A stretch of DNA of 64,000 bases from an uncultured Mucilaginibacter sp. (lineage in GTDB: Bacteria; Bacteroidota; Bacteroidia; Sphingobacteriales; Sphingobacteriaceae): positions 124,001 through 188,000 of the forward strand of contig CAIPFE010000037.1 in the NCBI GenBank assembly GCA_903864275.1. Direction: 5' to 3'. The first letter of the stretch is position 1. Each line of letters opens with the position of its first letter. Of the stretch, positions 28,037 to 36,725 are shown one piece after another. The notes below the pieces were generated by a model that was not told where the DNA came from, did not search any database, and was given only the letters and a program-made list of their open reading frames with translations. Position numbers and translations under genes: made by a program.

Positions 28037-31000
28037 ATGGCAAAAGCTAAATCCCCTAACAATCCCGTCGTCGCAAGCGGACACTCTAATTCATTGCAAC
28101 CGTCTATCGACAGCGATCTCCGGTTCAGGAAGTTGATTGAAAATAGTTTTTCGGGTATTTCCCTGCTCGACAAGGATCTTAATATTATTTACAGGAGCCC
28201 TGCCGCGGAACGCATCACCGGCTGGAGTAACCAGGAACGAAAAAAAAATACCCTGTCGGATTTGACCTATCCGGCTGACCGTGGGGCGTTGAGATTATTG
28301 CTCGACGAGGTTGCGGTGACCCCTGGCCTTTCAAAAACATGTAGTTTCAAGTCAAAGCATTTCAACGGGCATTTTATCTGGTTAGAAAGCACTTATACCA
28401 ACATGCTTAAAGAGCCCGGTATTGAGGCTATTGTATGTAATTTTATTGATGTTACGGCGAAAAAGCAAACCGAAGAATCGTTGCAACAAACCTATAGCGA
28501 ATTATTTGCTTATAAGTATGCACTCGACGAATCAGCCATCGTAGCAATTACAGACCAAAAGGGCATCATTCGCAAGGTCAATGAAAAATTTTGCAAGATA
28601 TCTAAATATACAGAGGGAGAACTCATTGGCCAGGATCATCGCATGATAAATTCTGGATACCATGATAAAGCATTCATACGCCGGTTGTGGGGAACCATCG
28701 CCGGCGGCAAAATTTGGAAGGGCGAATTCAAAAATAGGGCAAAGGATGGTAGTTTTTATTGGGTTAGTGCAACAATAGTGCCCTTTTTAAATGAAAAAGG
28801 AAAACCTTATCAATATATAGCCATCAGGACAGATATTACAGAGCTTAAACTTAAACAGGAGAAGATCATCGAAAGTGAGCGGTTTATAAAGACTATAGCC
28901 GACAATCTACCAGCCTTGATCGCTTACTGGACAGCAGATCTGCGATGTTTATTTGCCAATAAACCTTATCTCGATTGGTTTGATAAGCAGGCCCATGAAA
29001 TGCAGGGCATCAGCAAGGGCGAATTGCTGGGCCAGAATGAATTCAAGCTCTATGAAAGCCATATCCGGGCTGTTTTGGAAGGGCAGCCCCAAAGGTTTGA
29101 ACGCACTTTTTATAAAAGCAACGGCCAGCATATATTTACGGATACACAATATCTGCCCGACAGGGAAGGAGATATTATCAAAGGGTTTTATTCCCTGATC
29201 TATGATGTTACGGCAGTTAAAATTGCAGAGCAGGAGGTCATTAGCAAATCAAAACAAATTGAAGATCTGCTGGAAAATATTACTGACGGTTTTATTGCCA
29301 TCGACGAGGGCATGAAGTACACTTACGGAAACAGGAAGATTGAAGAAATTTTCGGCGTGCCTGTGTCAAAAATTTTGGGTAAAACTGTATTAGAGGTTTT
29401 TCCGGGGGCTGCTGAAACTGAAACCTATAAGTCGATTAAAAAAGCCTTGTGGGAAAAGGTATATGTATGCACAGAGGACCATTATGAGCCGCTTAATTTA
29501 TGGCAGGAAAACAGGATATACCCTTCAGGCAACGGCGTATCAATGTTCATCAGGGATATTTCAGAAAGAAAAAATGCTGAGCGGCAAGAAGCTTTATTAT
29601 TAGAAATAAGCAGGATTTTTAATGAACCGGCGGGATTAACCGATGTACTCGACAAAGTATTGGAACTATTAGTTAATTACGGAAATTTCAGCGGCGCCGA
29701 GTTTTGGTTGGTTGGCGCCGACAAGAAAAGGATCAGTGTGGCCGCAAAGTTCACAAAACCACAAAAAAAGCTGCTGGATTTTGTAAATCATAAAGCAATA
29801 AAAAGTTATGCAAGGGGCGAAGGATTAGTAGGGCTGGCATGGGAAGCCAATAAAATGCAATATTGGGTCAATACTGATAAAGATGTAAAATATGAACGCC
29901 TTGGATCGGCTATAAAAGCTGGCTTAAAAAAAGCATACGCATTCCCCCTGGAGTATAATCGAGAAGTTATTGGCGTTTTGGCATTCGGCATTGCCGGTGA
30001 CGAAGTGCCTCATTCATGGTCGACGACTATTTTTGAGAGCTTTACATCACGTTTTGGCGCGGAAATTAAGCGGAAACAGGCAGAACAGGAACTTAACCAG
30101 ATATTCAGCTTTGCTCCTGATATTATTTGTATTGCCGGCATCGATGGCTATTTCAAAAGACTAAATCCAGCTATGCCGCTGTTGCTGGGATATACTGAAC
30201 CAGAGCTGCTTTCCAGGCCGTATATTGAATTTGTTCACCCGGACGACAGGGAATCGACGTGTGTAGAGGTAGAAAATATTTTTGGGGGTACGCCGGCGTT
30301 TTATTTTGAAAACAGGTATATAACCAGGTCGGGTAAAATAAAATGGCTGGCATGGACAGCCACTGTTGCTTCGGAAGAAGGGCTGCTATTCTGTGTGGCA
30401 AAGGATATTACCTATAAAAAAGAATTAGAAGAATTACTTCATACGGCAAATACCCTTGCACGTATTGGCGCCTGGGAAACCGATCTCAAAACCGGAATTA
30501 TGCATTGTTCGGATATAACAAGGGAAATTCACGAGGTGGCGCCCGATTTTGAATTCACCATCGAAAAAGCGGTCATTTTTTACAAGGAGGGCGAAAACCG
30601 GGAAACTATTACGAAAATAATGACGGAAGCGATGCAAAATGGCGTTCCTGCCGATGAGGAGCTACAAATTATTACCGCAAAAGGAAATATTAAATGGGTA
30701 AGGGTTATTGTTGAGGCTGAATTTTCCGAAGGGAAATGTTCGAGATTATTTGGGAGTTTCCAGGATATTGATGCAAGGAAAAAAGCGGAGATCGAAGGTA
30801 AAAAAGCCCTTGAAGATCGCAATACTATATTAGAAAGTATTGACGACGCTTTCTTTGCGGTCGATAAAAATTGGGTGGTAACCTATTGGAACCAAATGGC
30901 CGAAAAAGTTTTACAAACCCCTAAAGATAAAATACTTGATCATAACCTATGGGAGATCTTTTTAGACTCAGTGGGGTCCGAGTCGTACAAAAAATATCAT

Positions 31001-31873
31001 GAAGCCGTTGAAACCAACCTGGCGGCCCATTTTGAAGACTACTATCCGTCATTAGCTAAATGGTACGAAATAAGCGCTTTTCCGTCGGAAACCGGGTTGT
31101 CAGTTTATTTTAAAGATATAACTGAACGTAAGGCTTCGGAAACCCGTTTAAAAGAACTAAATACCAGCCTTCAAAAACATGCTAAAGAACTCGCTATTTC
31201 GAATGCAGAGCTTGAACAGTTCGCCTATGTTGCTTCGCACGACCTACAGGAACCGCTCAGGATGGTTACCAGTTTCATGAGCCAATTGGAAAAGAAATAC
31301 GGCGATATCATAGACGACAAAGGTAAACAGTATATTCATTTTGCGGTAGATGGCGCGAAGCGTATGCGGCAAATAATTTTGGATCTGCTGGAGTTTTCGA
31401 GAGTTGGAAGAACGGAAGATGACCTGGAAGAAGTTGACCTGAATAAACTGGTCGATGGAATAGTTGCACTTCACCGCAAACAAATAGAGGAGAAACACGC
31501 CAGGATACTATTTGACAATTTACCGGTTGTAAATATGTATAAGACCCCGGTAAGGCAGGTGCTCCAGAATTTGATCAGTAATGGCTTAAAATACCAGCTG
31601 CCAGGGGCGGCGCCCGTAATCAATATTTCATGCGAAGAAACAACTTACTATTGGATAATCTCGGTTAAGGATAATGGGATAGGCATTGATAAGGCTTATT
31701 TTGATAAGATATTTATCATATTTCAGCGGCTGCACAACAAGGACGAATACGCCGGTACCGGGATGGGTTTGGCCATAACCAAAAAAATTATTGAAAACCT
31801 GGGGGGACGGGTCTGGGTAGAATCGACGGAAGGCCAGGGAAGCACGTTCTATTTCACAATATTAAAAAAATAA
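28037..31873 (+). CDS. Multi-PAS/GAF sensor histidine kinase
   Basis: A 1278-residue soluble kinase without membrane helices. About seven PAS domains can be placed (roughly 30-140, 165-275, 285-400, 410-510, 690-795, 800-920, 925-1030), with one GAF domain at about 520-680 (LLLEISRIFNEPAGLTDVL). The HisKA box is YVASHDLQEPLRM at about 1065. The ATPase has LQNLISNGLKYQ (N box), VKDNGIGID (G1) and GTGMGLAITKKII (G2). No receiver domain is fused. The C-terminal part resembles phytochrome-type kinases, which use an SHDLQEPLR box. Two response regulators follow at 6 bp and 3 bp spacing, so the three form one operon. The signal sensed is unknown. Confidence 0.9.
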   Translation: MAKAKSPNNPVVASGHSNSLQPSIDSDLRFRKLIENSFSGISLLDKDLNIIYRSPAAERITGWSNQERKKNTLSDLTYPADRGALRLLLDEVAVTPGLSKTCSFKSKHFNGHFIWLESTYTNMLKEPGIEAIVCNFIDVTAKKQTEESLQQTYSELFAYKYALDESAIVAITDQKGIIRKVNEKFCKISKYTEGELIGQDHRMINSGYHDKAFIRRLWGTIAGGKIWKGEFKNRAKDGSFYWVSATIVPFLNEKGKPYQYIAIRTDITELKLKQEKIIESERFIKTIADNLPALIAYWTADLRCLFANKPYLDWFDKQAHEMQGISKGELLGQNEFKLYESHIRAVLEGQPQRFERTFYKSNGQHIFTDTQYLPDREGDIIKGFYSLIYDVTAVKIAEQEVISKSKQIEDLLENITDGFIAIDEGMKYTYGNRKIEEIFGVPVSKILGKTVLEVFPGAAETETYKSIKKALWEKVYVCTEDHYEPLNLWQENRIYPSGNGVSMFIRDISERKNAERQEALLLEISRIFNEPAGLTDVLDKVLELLVNYGNFSGAEFWLVGADKKRISVAAKFTKPQKKLLDFVNHKAIKSYARGEGLVGLAWEANKMQYWVNTDKDVKYERLGSAIKAGLKKAYAFPLEYNREVIGVLAFGIAGDEVPHSWSTTIFESFTSRFGAEIKRKQAEQELNQIFSFAPDIICIAGIDGYFKRLNPAMPLLLGYTEPELLSRPYIEFVHPDDRESTCVEVENIFGGTPAFYFENRYITRSGKIKWLAWTATVASEEGLLFCVAKDITYKKELEELLHTANTLARIGAWETDLKTGIMHCSDITREIHEVAPDFEFTIEKAVIFYKEGENRETITKIMTEAMQNGVPADEELQIITAKGNIKWVRVIVEAEFSEGKCSRLFGSFQDIDARKKAEIEGKKALEDRNTILESIDDAFFAVDKNWVVTYWNQMAEKVLQTPKDKILDHNLWEIFLDSVGSESYKKYHEAVETNLAAHFEDYYPSLAKWYEISAFPSETGLSVYFKDITERKASETRLKELNTSLQKHAKELAISNAELEQFAYVASHDLQEPLRMVTSFMSQLEKKYGDIIDDKGKQYIHFAVDGAKRMRQIILDLLEFSRVGRTEDDLEEVDLNKLVDGIVALHRKQIEEKHARILFDNLPVVNMYKTPVRQVLQNLISNGLKYQLPGAAPVINISCEETTYYWIISVKDNGIGIDKAYFDKIFIIFQRLHNKDEYAGTGMGLAITKKIIENLGGRVWVESTEGQGSTFYFTILKK

Positions 31874-31879
31874 CGGGCT

Positions 31880-32308
31880 ATGAAATCCATAAATATTTTA
31901 CTGGTTGAAGATAACGAAGGTGATATCGTATTGACAACCGAAGCTTTTGAAGATAGTAAAATTGCTAACTTAATGAAGGTGATCAGGGATGGAAAGGGAG
32001 TGATCGATTTTTTTGAAAACCTTGATTATAAAGAGAAAGAGAACGTTCCGGACCTGGTTTTATTGGATATTAACCTGCCTAAAATGAGCGGGCACGAAGT
32101 GCTGTTGTACATAAAAAATAACGAAAAATTTAAGCATATACCTGTTATCATGTTAACCACGTCATCGTCCGAAAAAGACATCCTGCTGTCGTACAAAAGC
32201 CACGTAAACTGCTATATAACAAAACCGATCGACGTGAGCGACTTTATGAAGGCAGTGACCCAAATAGAAAATTTCTGGATCAACATAGTTACCATTCCTA
32301 AAAGCTGA
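31880..32308 (+). CDS. Response regulator, receiver domain only (Rcp1-like)
   Basis: A 142-residue single receiver domain. The acidic pair Glu10-Asp11 (LLVEDNEGD), the phospho-acceptor Asp63 (LVLLDINLP), the Thr/Ser switch (MLTTSSSEKD) and the Lys of YITKPI are all present. There is no output domain. It resembles Rcp1-type regulators that pair with phytochrome-like kinases, including the 20-residue insert after helix 2. It starts 6 bp after the PAS kinase stop, so that kinase is almost surely its partner. Confidence 0.9.
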   Translation: MKSINILLVEDNEGDIVLTTEAFEDSKIANLMKVIRDGKGVIDFFENLDYKEKENVPDLVLLDINLPKMSGHEVLLYIKNNEKFKHIPVIMLTTSSSEKDILLSYKSHVNCYITKPIDVSDFMKAVTQIENFWINIVTIPKS

Positions 32309-32311
32309 ATT

Positions 32312-33313
32312 ATGGCAACGGATAAAAAGGAATACAGGATATTGATTGTTGAAGATAACCCGGGGGATTTTGCCCTGGTTGAAGATTTTTTGTTTGAACA
32401 TATCGAATCCCCTGTAATAATACATGCAAAAAACTTTAAAGGGGCAAAAGATAGCCTAACAACGGACTTGCATAAATTTGACGTTGTTCTTTTGGACCTA
32501 TCGTTACCCGACAATACGGGAGAACAGCTTATACTTGAGATGGTAGAACTGTGCCGGCACATCCCGGTTATTGTGCTAACCGGGTATACCGATTTTTCGT
32601 TTGGGGTAAAATCACTATCGCTGGGTGTGTCAGATTATTTGTTAAAGGATGATTTAACTTCGATGTCGCTATATAAAAGTATAATTTACAGCGCCGAGCG
32701 TAAAAAAAGCACCGCCGAACTCGAGGAATCTGAAAGACGGTATAGCGAAGTTTTTCATTTCAGCCCCCTGCCCATGTGGGTTGTTAACCTCGATACCTAC
32801 ACATTCCTGGATGTAAACAAAGCAACCGTAGAACATTATGGGTATACCCGCGAAGAATTTTTATCAATGACTTTGAAGGACATCAGGCCCCCGGAAGAAA
32901 TTCCCGCTTTTATAAAAGATATTGAAGAAAACAAACAGCATACCGAAACAGTGGCGCGCAACCTGGTTATACACAGAAAGAAAAATGGTGATTTGATTAA
33001 TGTTGAAGTTCAATTTACGTACAAGGGAGTGAAATCAAATATCGTAATAGCGACAGATATAACCGAAAGATTAAACTACATTAAAGCAATCGAAGATCAA
33101 AATGAAAAATTGAAAGAGATATCATGGATACAATCACATGTTGTAAGGTCCCCGCTATCACGGATAATGGGCCTGATCCCCCTGATCAAAGATGCAGATG
33201 ACACCGCTGAAAAAGAAATGATGATGGACTATGTGGTTGCATCCGCAAATGAACTTGACGAAATTATCCGGAACATAACTGCGAAATCCACCGGGGATAA
33301 TGATACAACATAG
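32312..33313 (+). CDS. REC-PAS-DHp protein without ATPase domain
   Basis: A 333-residue protein. A receiver domain (Asp62 in VLLDLSLP, Lys112 in YLLKDDL) is followed by a PAS domain at about 140-252 (YSEVFHFSPLPMWVVNL) and a short DHp-like helix pair with His276 in IQSHVVRSPLSRIMGL. No HATPase domain follows; the protein ends at NITAKSTGDNDTT. The family is seen in Bacteroidota in this length, so it is not judged truncated although a repeat cluster begins only about 17 bp after the stop. It may act as a phosphotransfer or dimer partner of the kinase in the same operon. It starts 3 bp after the previous gene. Confidence 0.8.
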   Translation: MATDKKEYRILIVEDNPGDFALVEDFLFEHIESPVIIHAKNFKGAKDSLTTDLHKFDVVLLDLSLPDNTGEQLILEMVELCRHIPVIVLTGYTDFSFGVKSLSLGVSDYLLKDDLTSMSLYKSIIYSAERKKSTAELEESERRYSEVFHFSPLPMWVVNLDTYTFLDVNKATVEHYGYTREEFLSMTLKDIRPPEEIPAFIKDIEENKQHTETVARNLVIHRKKNGDLINVEVQFTYKGVKSNIVIATDITERLNYIKAIEDQNEKLKEISWIQSHVVRSPLSRIMGLIPLIKDADDTAEKEMMMDYVVASANELDEIIRNITAKSTGDNDTT

Positions 33314-33329
33314 CCGCTTTAAGTTAAAG

Positions 33330-33356
33330 GTAATTGTGCTGCTGCGAAGTGAACGC
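33330..33356 (+). repeat. Dispersed repeat, cluster 2 partial unit
   Basis: Only the 3' end of the unit is left (GTGCTGCTGCGAAGTGAACGC region, ending at 33356). Its GTGAACGC at 33349-33356 lies 187 bp before that of the next unit. Confidence 0.65.
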
Positions 33357-33427
33357 TTGAATGAGTGGCAGTAGCAGGATGCAGTGGCAGTGGATAATGG
33401 TTGATTTTTCACCCTTAGTGTATTCAA

Positions 33428-33543
33428 TCCTTTTTTTGCCTTTTTGCATTTTTTGCCAATTTTTGAAATTTATAAAAATACAATTTATTGATTTTCAAGC
33501 GTTCATATATTTAAAACTGCCTGTGCTATTGCGAAGTGAACGC
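33428..33543 (+). repeat. Dispersed repeat, cluster 2 unit 2
   Basis: T-rich half with TTTTTGCATTTTTTG, a decayed first stem, and second-stem arms GCGTTCAT (33499-33506) and GTGAACGC (33536-33543). A degenerate second end, TTGAACAC, follows. Confidence 0.75.
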
Positions 33544-33610
33544 TATTTTGAACACATTTGTGTATCGGAGAGGCCGGAGGAAGAGATCAATGATCAGCCC
33601 GAAAAAGGTG

Positions 33611-33769
33611 AAAGGCAAAAGGAGATTCTTTTTTTCGCCGAAATGAGATTTTCATGAAATGTTATTTTTGCATTTTTTGGATAGTTGCAAAAATCAACTA
33701 ATTGATTTTCAAACGTTCACAATTTTAAAAATGCCTGTGCTTGCGCGAAGTGAACGCGAACATGAACGC
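33611..33769 (+). repeat. Dispersed repeat, cluster 2 terminal unit
   Basis: Leader AAAGGCAAAAGGAGATTC, TCGCCGAAATGAG, T-rich half, perfect first stem (AAAATCAA CTAA TTGATTTT) and second-stem arms ACGTTCAC (33713-33720) and GTGAACGC (33750-33757). The doubled end ATGAACGC lies at 33762-33769. The doubled end points to the 3' end of the GH43 gene. Confidence 0.85.
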
Positions 33770-33916
33770 TAAGACTTTCGGCACCCCCCTCGCACAGGTG
33801 CGCCGCGCTATGCCTGGCGGAATAGAGAAATAAGCGAAAGAAGCCAGCATAAGCTTAAAGCTGATTGAAACCTTTAGGCAATTGAGTACGCATTAATACA
33901 TTGGAAGAGAGTACTG

Positions 33917-34993
33917 TTACTTTTCCACCGTAAATGTGTTGATCATCCGGATAGTGCCATCCGGGTTATGATGTAGCTCAGTTACCTTCACATTTCTTAA
34001 ATGTGTTTTGCCAGATAGCTGGGTGTCGTGATAAAATATATACCACTTTCCTTTGAACTTTATGATGGAATGGTGGGTAGTCCAGCCCTGCACCGGCTGC
34101 ATAAAATGCCCCGCATAGGTAAACGGCCCCATGGGGCTTTTGCCTATCGCGTAAGCAAGAAAATGGGTGTCGCCGGTTGAATAGGTGAAATAGTATTTGC
34201 CATTGTATTTATGCATCCACGAGCCTTCAAAAAACCGGCGGTCATGGTCTTTTCCCAATAGGGGATGGCCCGCGCTGTCTACTATAACCGCGTCACGTAC
34301 CCCGCCGTCAAAATCAAGCATGTTACTTTTAAGTTTAACAACCCTGCAGTTTATTGAGGGCGAATTATCCTCATGCAGATCAGTTTTGGAGCCATTTGCA
34401 TCGTATTTCCCGTCTTGCCAGCGCTGCAACTGGCCGCCCCAGATACCGCCGAAATACATGTACGCGCTGCCATCATCGTCAACAAAAACTGCAGGGTCAA
34501 TGCTGTAGCTGCCGGCCATAGGATGCGGTTGTGCCTTAAACGGGCCGGCGGGCGTTTTCGCGGTGGCCACACCAATTTGAAATACATCCTGTTTATTCTT
34601 TACCGGGAAGTACAGGAAATAGGTGCCATTTTTATAAGCCGCGTCAGGCGCCCAAAGCTGCCGGCCGGCCCAGGGAATGTCTTTAATATCCAATGCAACA
34701 CCATGATTTGTAACCGGGCCGCCAATATAATCCAATGATAAAATATGATAATCACGCATAGCGAAATGGTCGCCGTTGTCATTTTCCGGTATACCAGCAT
34801 CAATGTCATGCGAAGGATAAATATATATTTTCCCGTTAAATATATGTGCAGATGGGTCGGCAGTGTAAATTTTGCTGATGAGGGGTTTTGAAAGGTATTT
34901 AATTTTTTGTTTTTGCTGCTGAGCCGAAGTTTGCAGGAATGGGAACGCGCTTACAGCGGCAAGAAATAAAAGCTGCAATTTAAATTTGAACAT
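33917..34993 (-). CDS. Secreted glycoside hydrolase family 43
   Basis: A 358-residue five-bladed beta-propeller enzyme with a signal peptide (residues 1-25). Catalytic residues of GH43 are visible: Asp46 in TADPSAHIF as base, Asp in SIDPAVFVDDDG, and the acid Glu in FFEGSWMHKYNGKYY. Members are beta-xylosidases or alpha-arabinofuranosidases acting on xylan and its side chains. Which bond is cut cannot be told. It is divergent from the CE15 gene, with the GCAATCGATTGC operator between them, so it belongs to the LacI-controlled xylan regulon. Confidence 0.85.
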   Translation of the reverse strand: MFKFKLQLLFLAAVSAFPFLQTSAQQQKQKIKYLSKPLISKIYTADPSAHIFNGKIYIYPSHDIDAGIPENDNGDHFAMRDYHILSLDYIGGPVTNHGVALDIKDIPWAGRQLWAPDAAYKNGTYFLYFPVKNKQDVFQIGVATAKTPAGPFKAQPHPMAGSYSIDPAVFVDDDGSAYMYFGGIWGGQLQRWQDGKYDANGSKTDLHEDNSPSINCRVVKLKSNMLDFDGGVRDAVIVDSAGHPLLGKDHDRRFFEGSWMHKYNGKYYFTYSTGDTHFLAYAIGKSPMGPFTYAGHFMQPVQGWTTHHSIIKFKGKWYIFYHDTQLSGKTHLRNVKVTELHHNPDGTIRMINTFTVEK

Positions 34994-35055
34994 GGCTGTA
35001 ATTTTAGGTACGATTGGTTTATCCTGAATTGAAAATCAAAAATAAAAAAAATTAC

Positions 35056-35067
35056 GCAATCGATTGC
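35056..35067. promoter_or_regulatory. LacI-type operator GCAATCGATTGC
   Basis: A perfect 12-bp palindrome. With its flanks (C before, A after) it is identical over 14 bp to the site at 40654. It lies in the 147-bp spacer between GH43 (-) and CE15 (+) and can control both. Confidence 0.8.
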
Positions 35068-35140
35068 ATAAATATTCTATACTTTAGTATTTATTAAGAA
35101 TCGGAAAGAATATATTAGAAACCTGGATACGATATAGACC

Positions 35141-36709
35141 ATGAAAAAAGCTGTTTATTTATTTCTTTTCGTTGCCATGCGTGTTACTGCCCAAACCACG
35201 GCCACGTCTTCACCAGCTAATTATCCGCCGCTCAAAACGTTCACCGCCGAACAAGACCATCAAAATATGATGGACCAGCTGGGCATAAAAAGGCTTCGGC
35301 CAGGCCCAAGCGGCAACGACAGTGATCCCAATCATGCTAACTACGATGAATCAAAGGCTAACCCATGCCCTGATCTGCCGGATGTACTTACTTTAAAAAA
35401 CGGTAAAAAGGTGACAACACCGGATGCATGGTGGAAAATGCGCCGCCCCGAGATAGTTGAAGATATTGAGCGTGAGGTATATGGCAGGCAGCCCGCAAAT
35501 CTGCCCAAAGTAACATGGGAAACTAAATATACCGACCATGAGTATGTGGGCTTTACGCCGGTTACCGCAAAGAAATTGATCGGCCATGTTGATAATTCTG
35601 TCTATCCCTTAATTAGTGTTGATATCGAAATGACAGTTGTTTTGCCGGCCAATGCAAAAGGCCCTGTTCCATTGCTGATGATGTTTGGCCCGGCACGCGT
35701 TCCCGCAGCGAGTCAGCCCAACCCCGCCCAGCTTGAAGAGTTAAACAATACGCTGAAGAAACTGCTGGTAAAACAGGATTCGGCTTTGCAGAAAGTATTT
35801 GATGAACATCCGGCTTATGAATTGCTTACGGCTGCATCGCCTTTTGGATTTGGGCCGCCGCGCCAGCAGACGCCTGGTCCGGTAGATCAGCCGGGCGTCC
35901 AGGGTGTAAATAATGATCCACCGAGTTCTGACCAGCTGATCGCAAAAGGCTGGGGATATGCTTATATTAATCCTTCAAGTATACAGGCAGACAATGGGGC
36001 TGGCTTAACGCGGGGTATTATTGGCCTGGTCAATAAAGGTCAGCCACGGAAACCTGATGACTGGGGCGCATTGCGGGCATGGGCCTGGGGTGCAGCCCGT
36101 GGTTTGGATTACCTGGAAGCCAATGAACCCCAGGTTGATGTTAAGCGCGTGGGGATCGAGGGCGTTTCGAGATACGGCAAAGCCGCATTGGTAACACTAG
36201 CATTTGAGCCCCGCTTTGCCATGGGCCTCATTGGCTCATCGGGTAAGGGCGGAGTAACACTCAACCGCAGAAATTGGGGTGAAGCAGTTGAAAGCCTTAC
36301 AGGCGGGGAGTATTACTGGATGGCCGGGAACTTTATAAAATATGGCACTGCCGAATCCAAATTTGGAAGCAAAACAGCATGTGATTTGCCTGTTGATTCG
36401 CATGAGCTGATCGCGCTTTGCGCGCCGAGGCTGGTTTTTGTCAGTTATGGTATCCCCGAAAAGGGCGACGCCAAATGGCTTGATCATGAAGGAAGTTATA
36501 TGGCTGCCATTGCTGCCGGCCCTGTGTTTAAACTGCTGGGAGTAAAAGACCTTGGCGTTTCAAACGATTACGAAACCGAAAAAATGCCGCCCGTTAATAC
36601 GCCCATGTTAGATGGCCAACTGGCATGGCGCCAGCACGACCAGGGCCACCAGGACCAGGCGAACATAAAATGGTTCCTGAAATGGGCAGATAAAAATATA
36701 GGGCGATAG
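35141..36709 (+). CDS. Glucuronoyl esterase (CE15 family)
   Basis: A 522-residue secreted alpha/beta hydrolase with a signal peptide (MKKAVYLFLFVAMRVTAQ). The nucleophile Ser343 lies in the CE15 signature GVSRYGKAAL. GSSGKGGVTLNRRNWGE and the late His in RQHDQGHQD (His499 or His503) complete the active site. CE15 enzymes cut the ester between lignin alcohols and 4-O-methylglucuronate of glucuronoxylan. It opens a + strand run with the esterase at 36726 (16 bp gap) and the deacetylase at 38703. The LacI operator lies 74 bp upstream of its start. Confidence 0.85.
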   Translation: MKKAVYLFLFVAMRVTAQTTATSSPANYPPLKTFTAEQDHQNMMDQLGIKRLRPGPSGNDSDPNHANYDESKANPCPDLPDVLTLKNGKKVTTPDAWWKMRRPEIVEDIEREVYGRQPANLPKVTWETKYTDHEYVGFTPVTAKKLIGHVDNSVYPLISVDIEMTVVLPANAKGPVPLLMMFGPARVPAASQPNPAQLEELNNTLKKLLVKQDSALQKVFDEHPAYELLTAASPFGFGPPRQQTPGPVDQPGVQGVNNDPPSSDQLIAKGWGYAYINPSSIQADNGAGLTRGIIGLVNKGQPRKPDDWGALRAWAWGAARGLDYLEANEPQVDVKRVGIEGVSRYGKAALVTLAFEPRFAMGLIGSSGKGGVTLNRRNWGEAVESLTGGEYYWMAGNFIKYGTAESKFGSKTACDLPVDSHELIALCAPRLVFVSYGIPEKGDAKWLDHEGSYMAAIAAGPVFKLLGVKDLGVSNDYETEKMPPVNTPMLDGQLAWRQHDQGHQDQANIKWFLKWADKNIGR

Positions 36710-36725
36710 ATTTACCCGGCACTGT

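Noticed and set aside
32312..33313. REC-PAS-DHp protein as a kinase truncated by the repeat cluster
   Set aside because: Proteins with this ending and no ATPase are a known type in Bacteroidota, and no ATPase remnant lies downstream.
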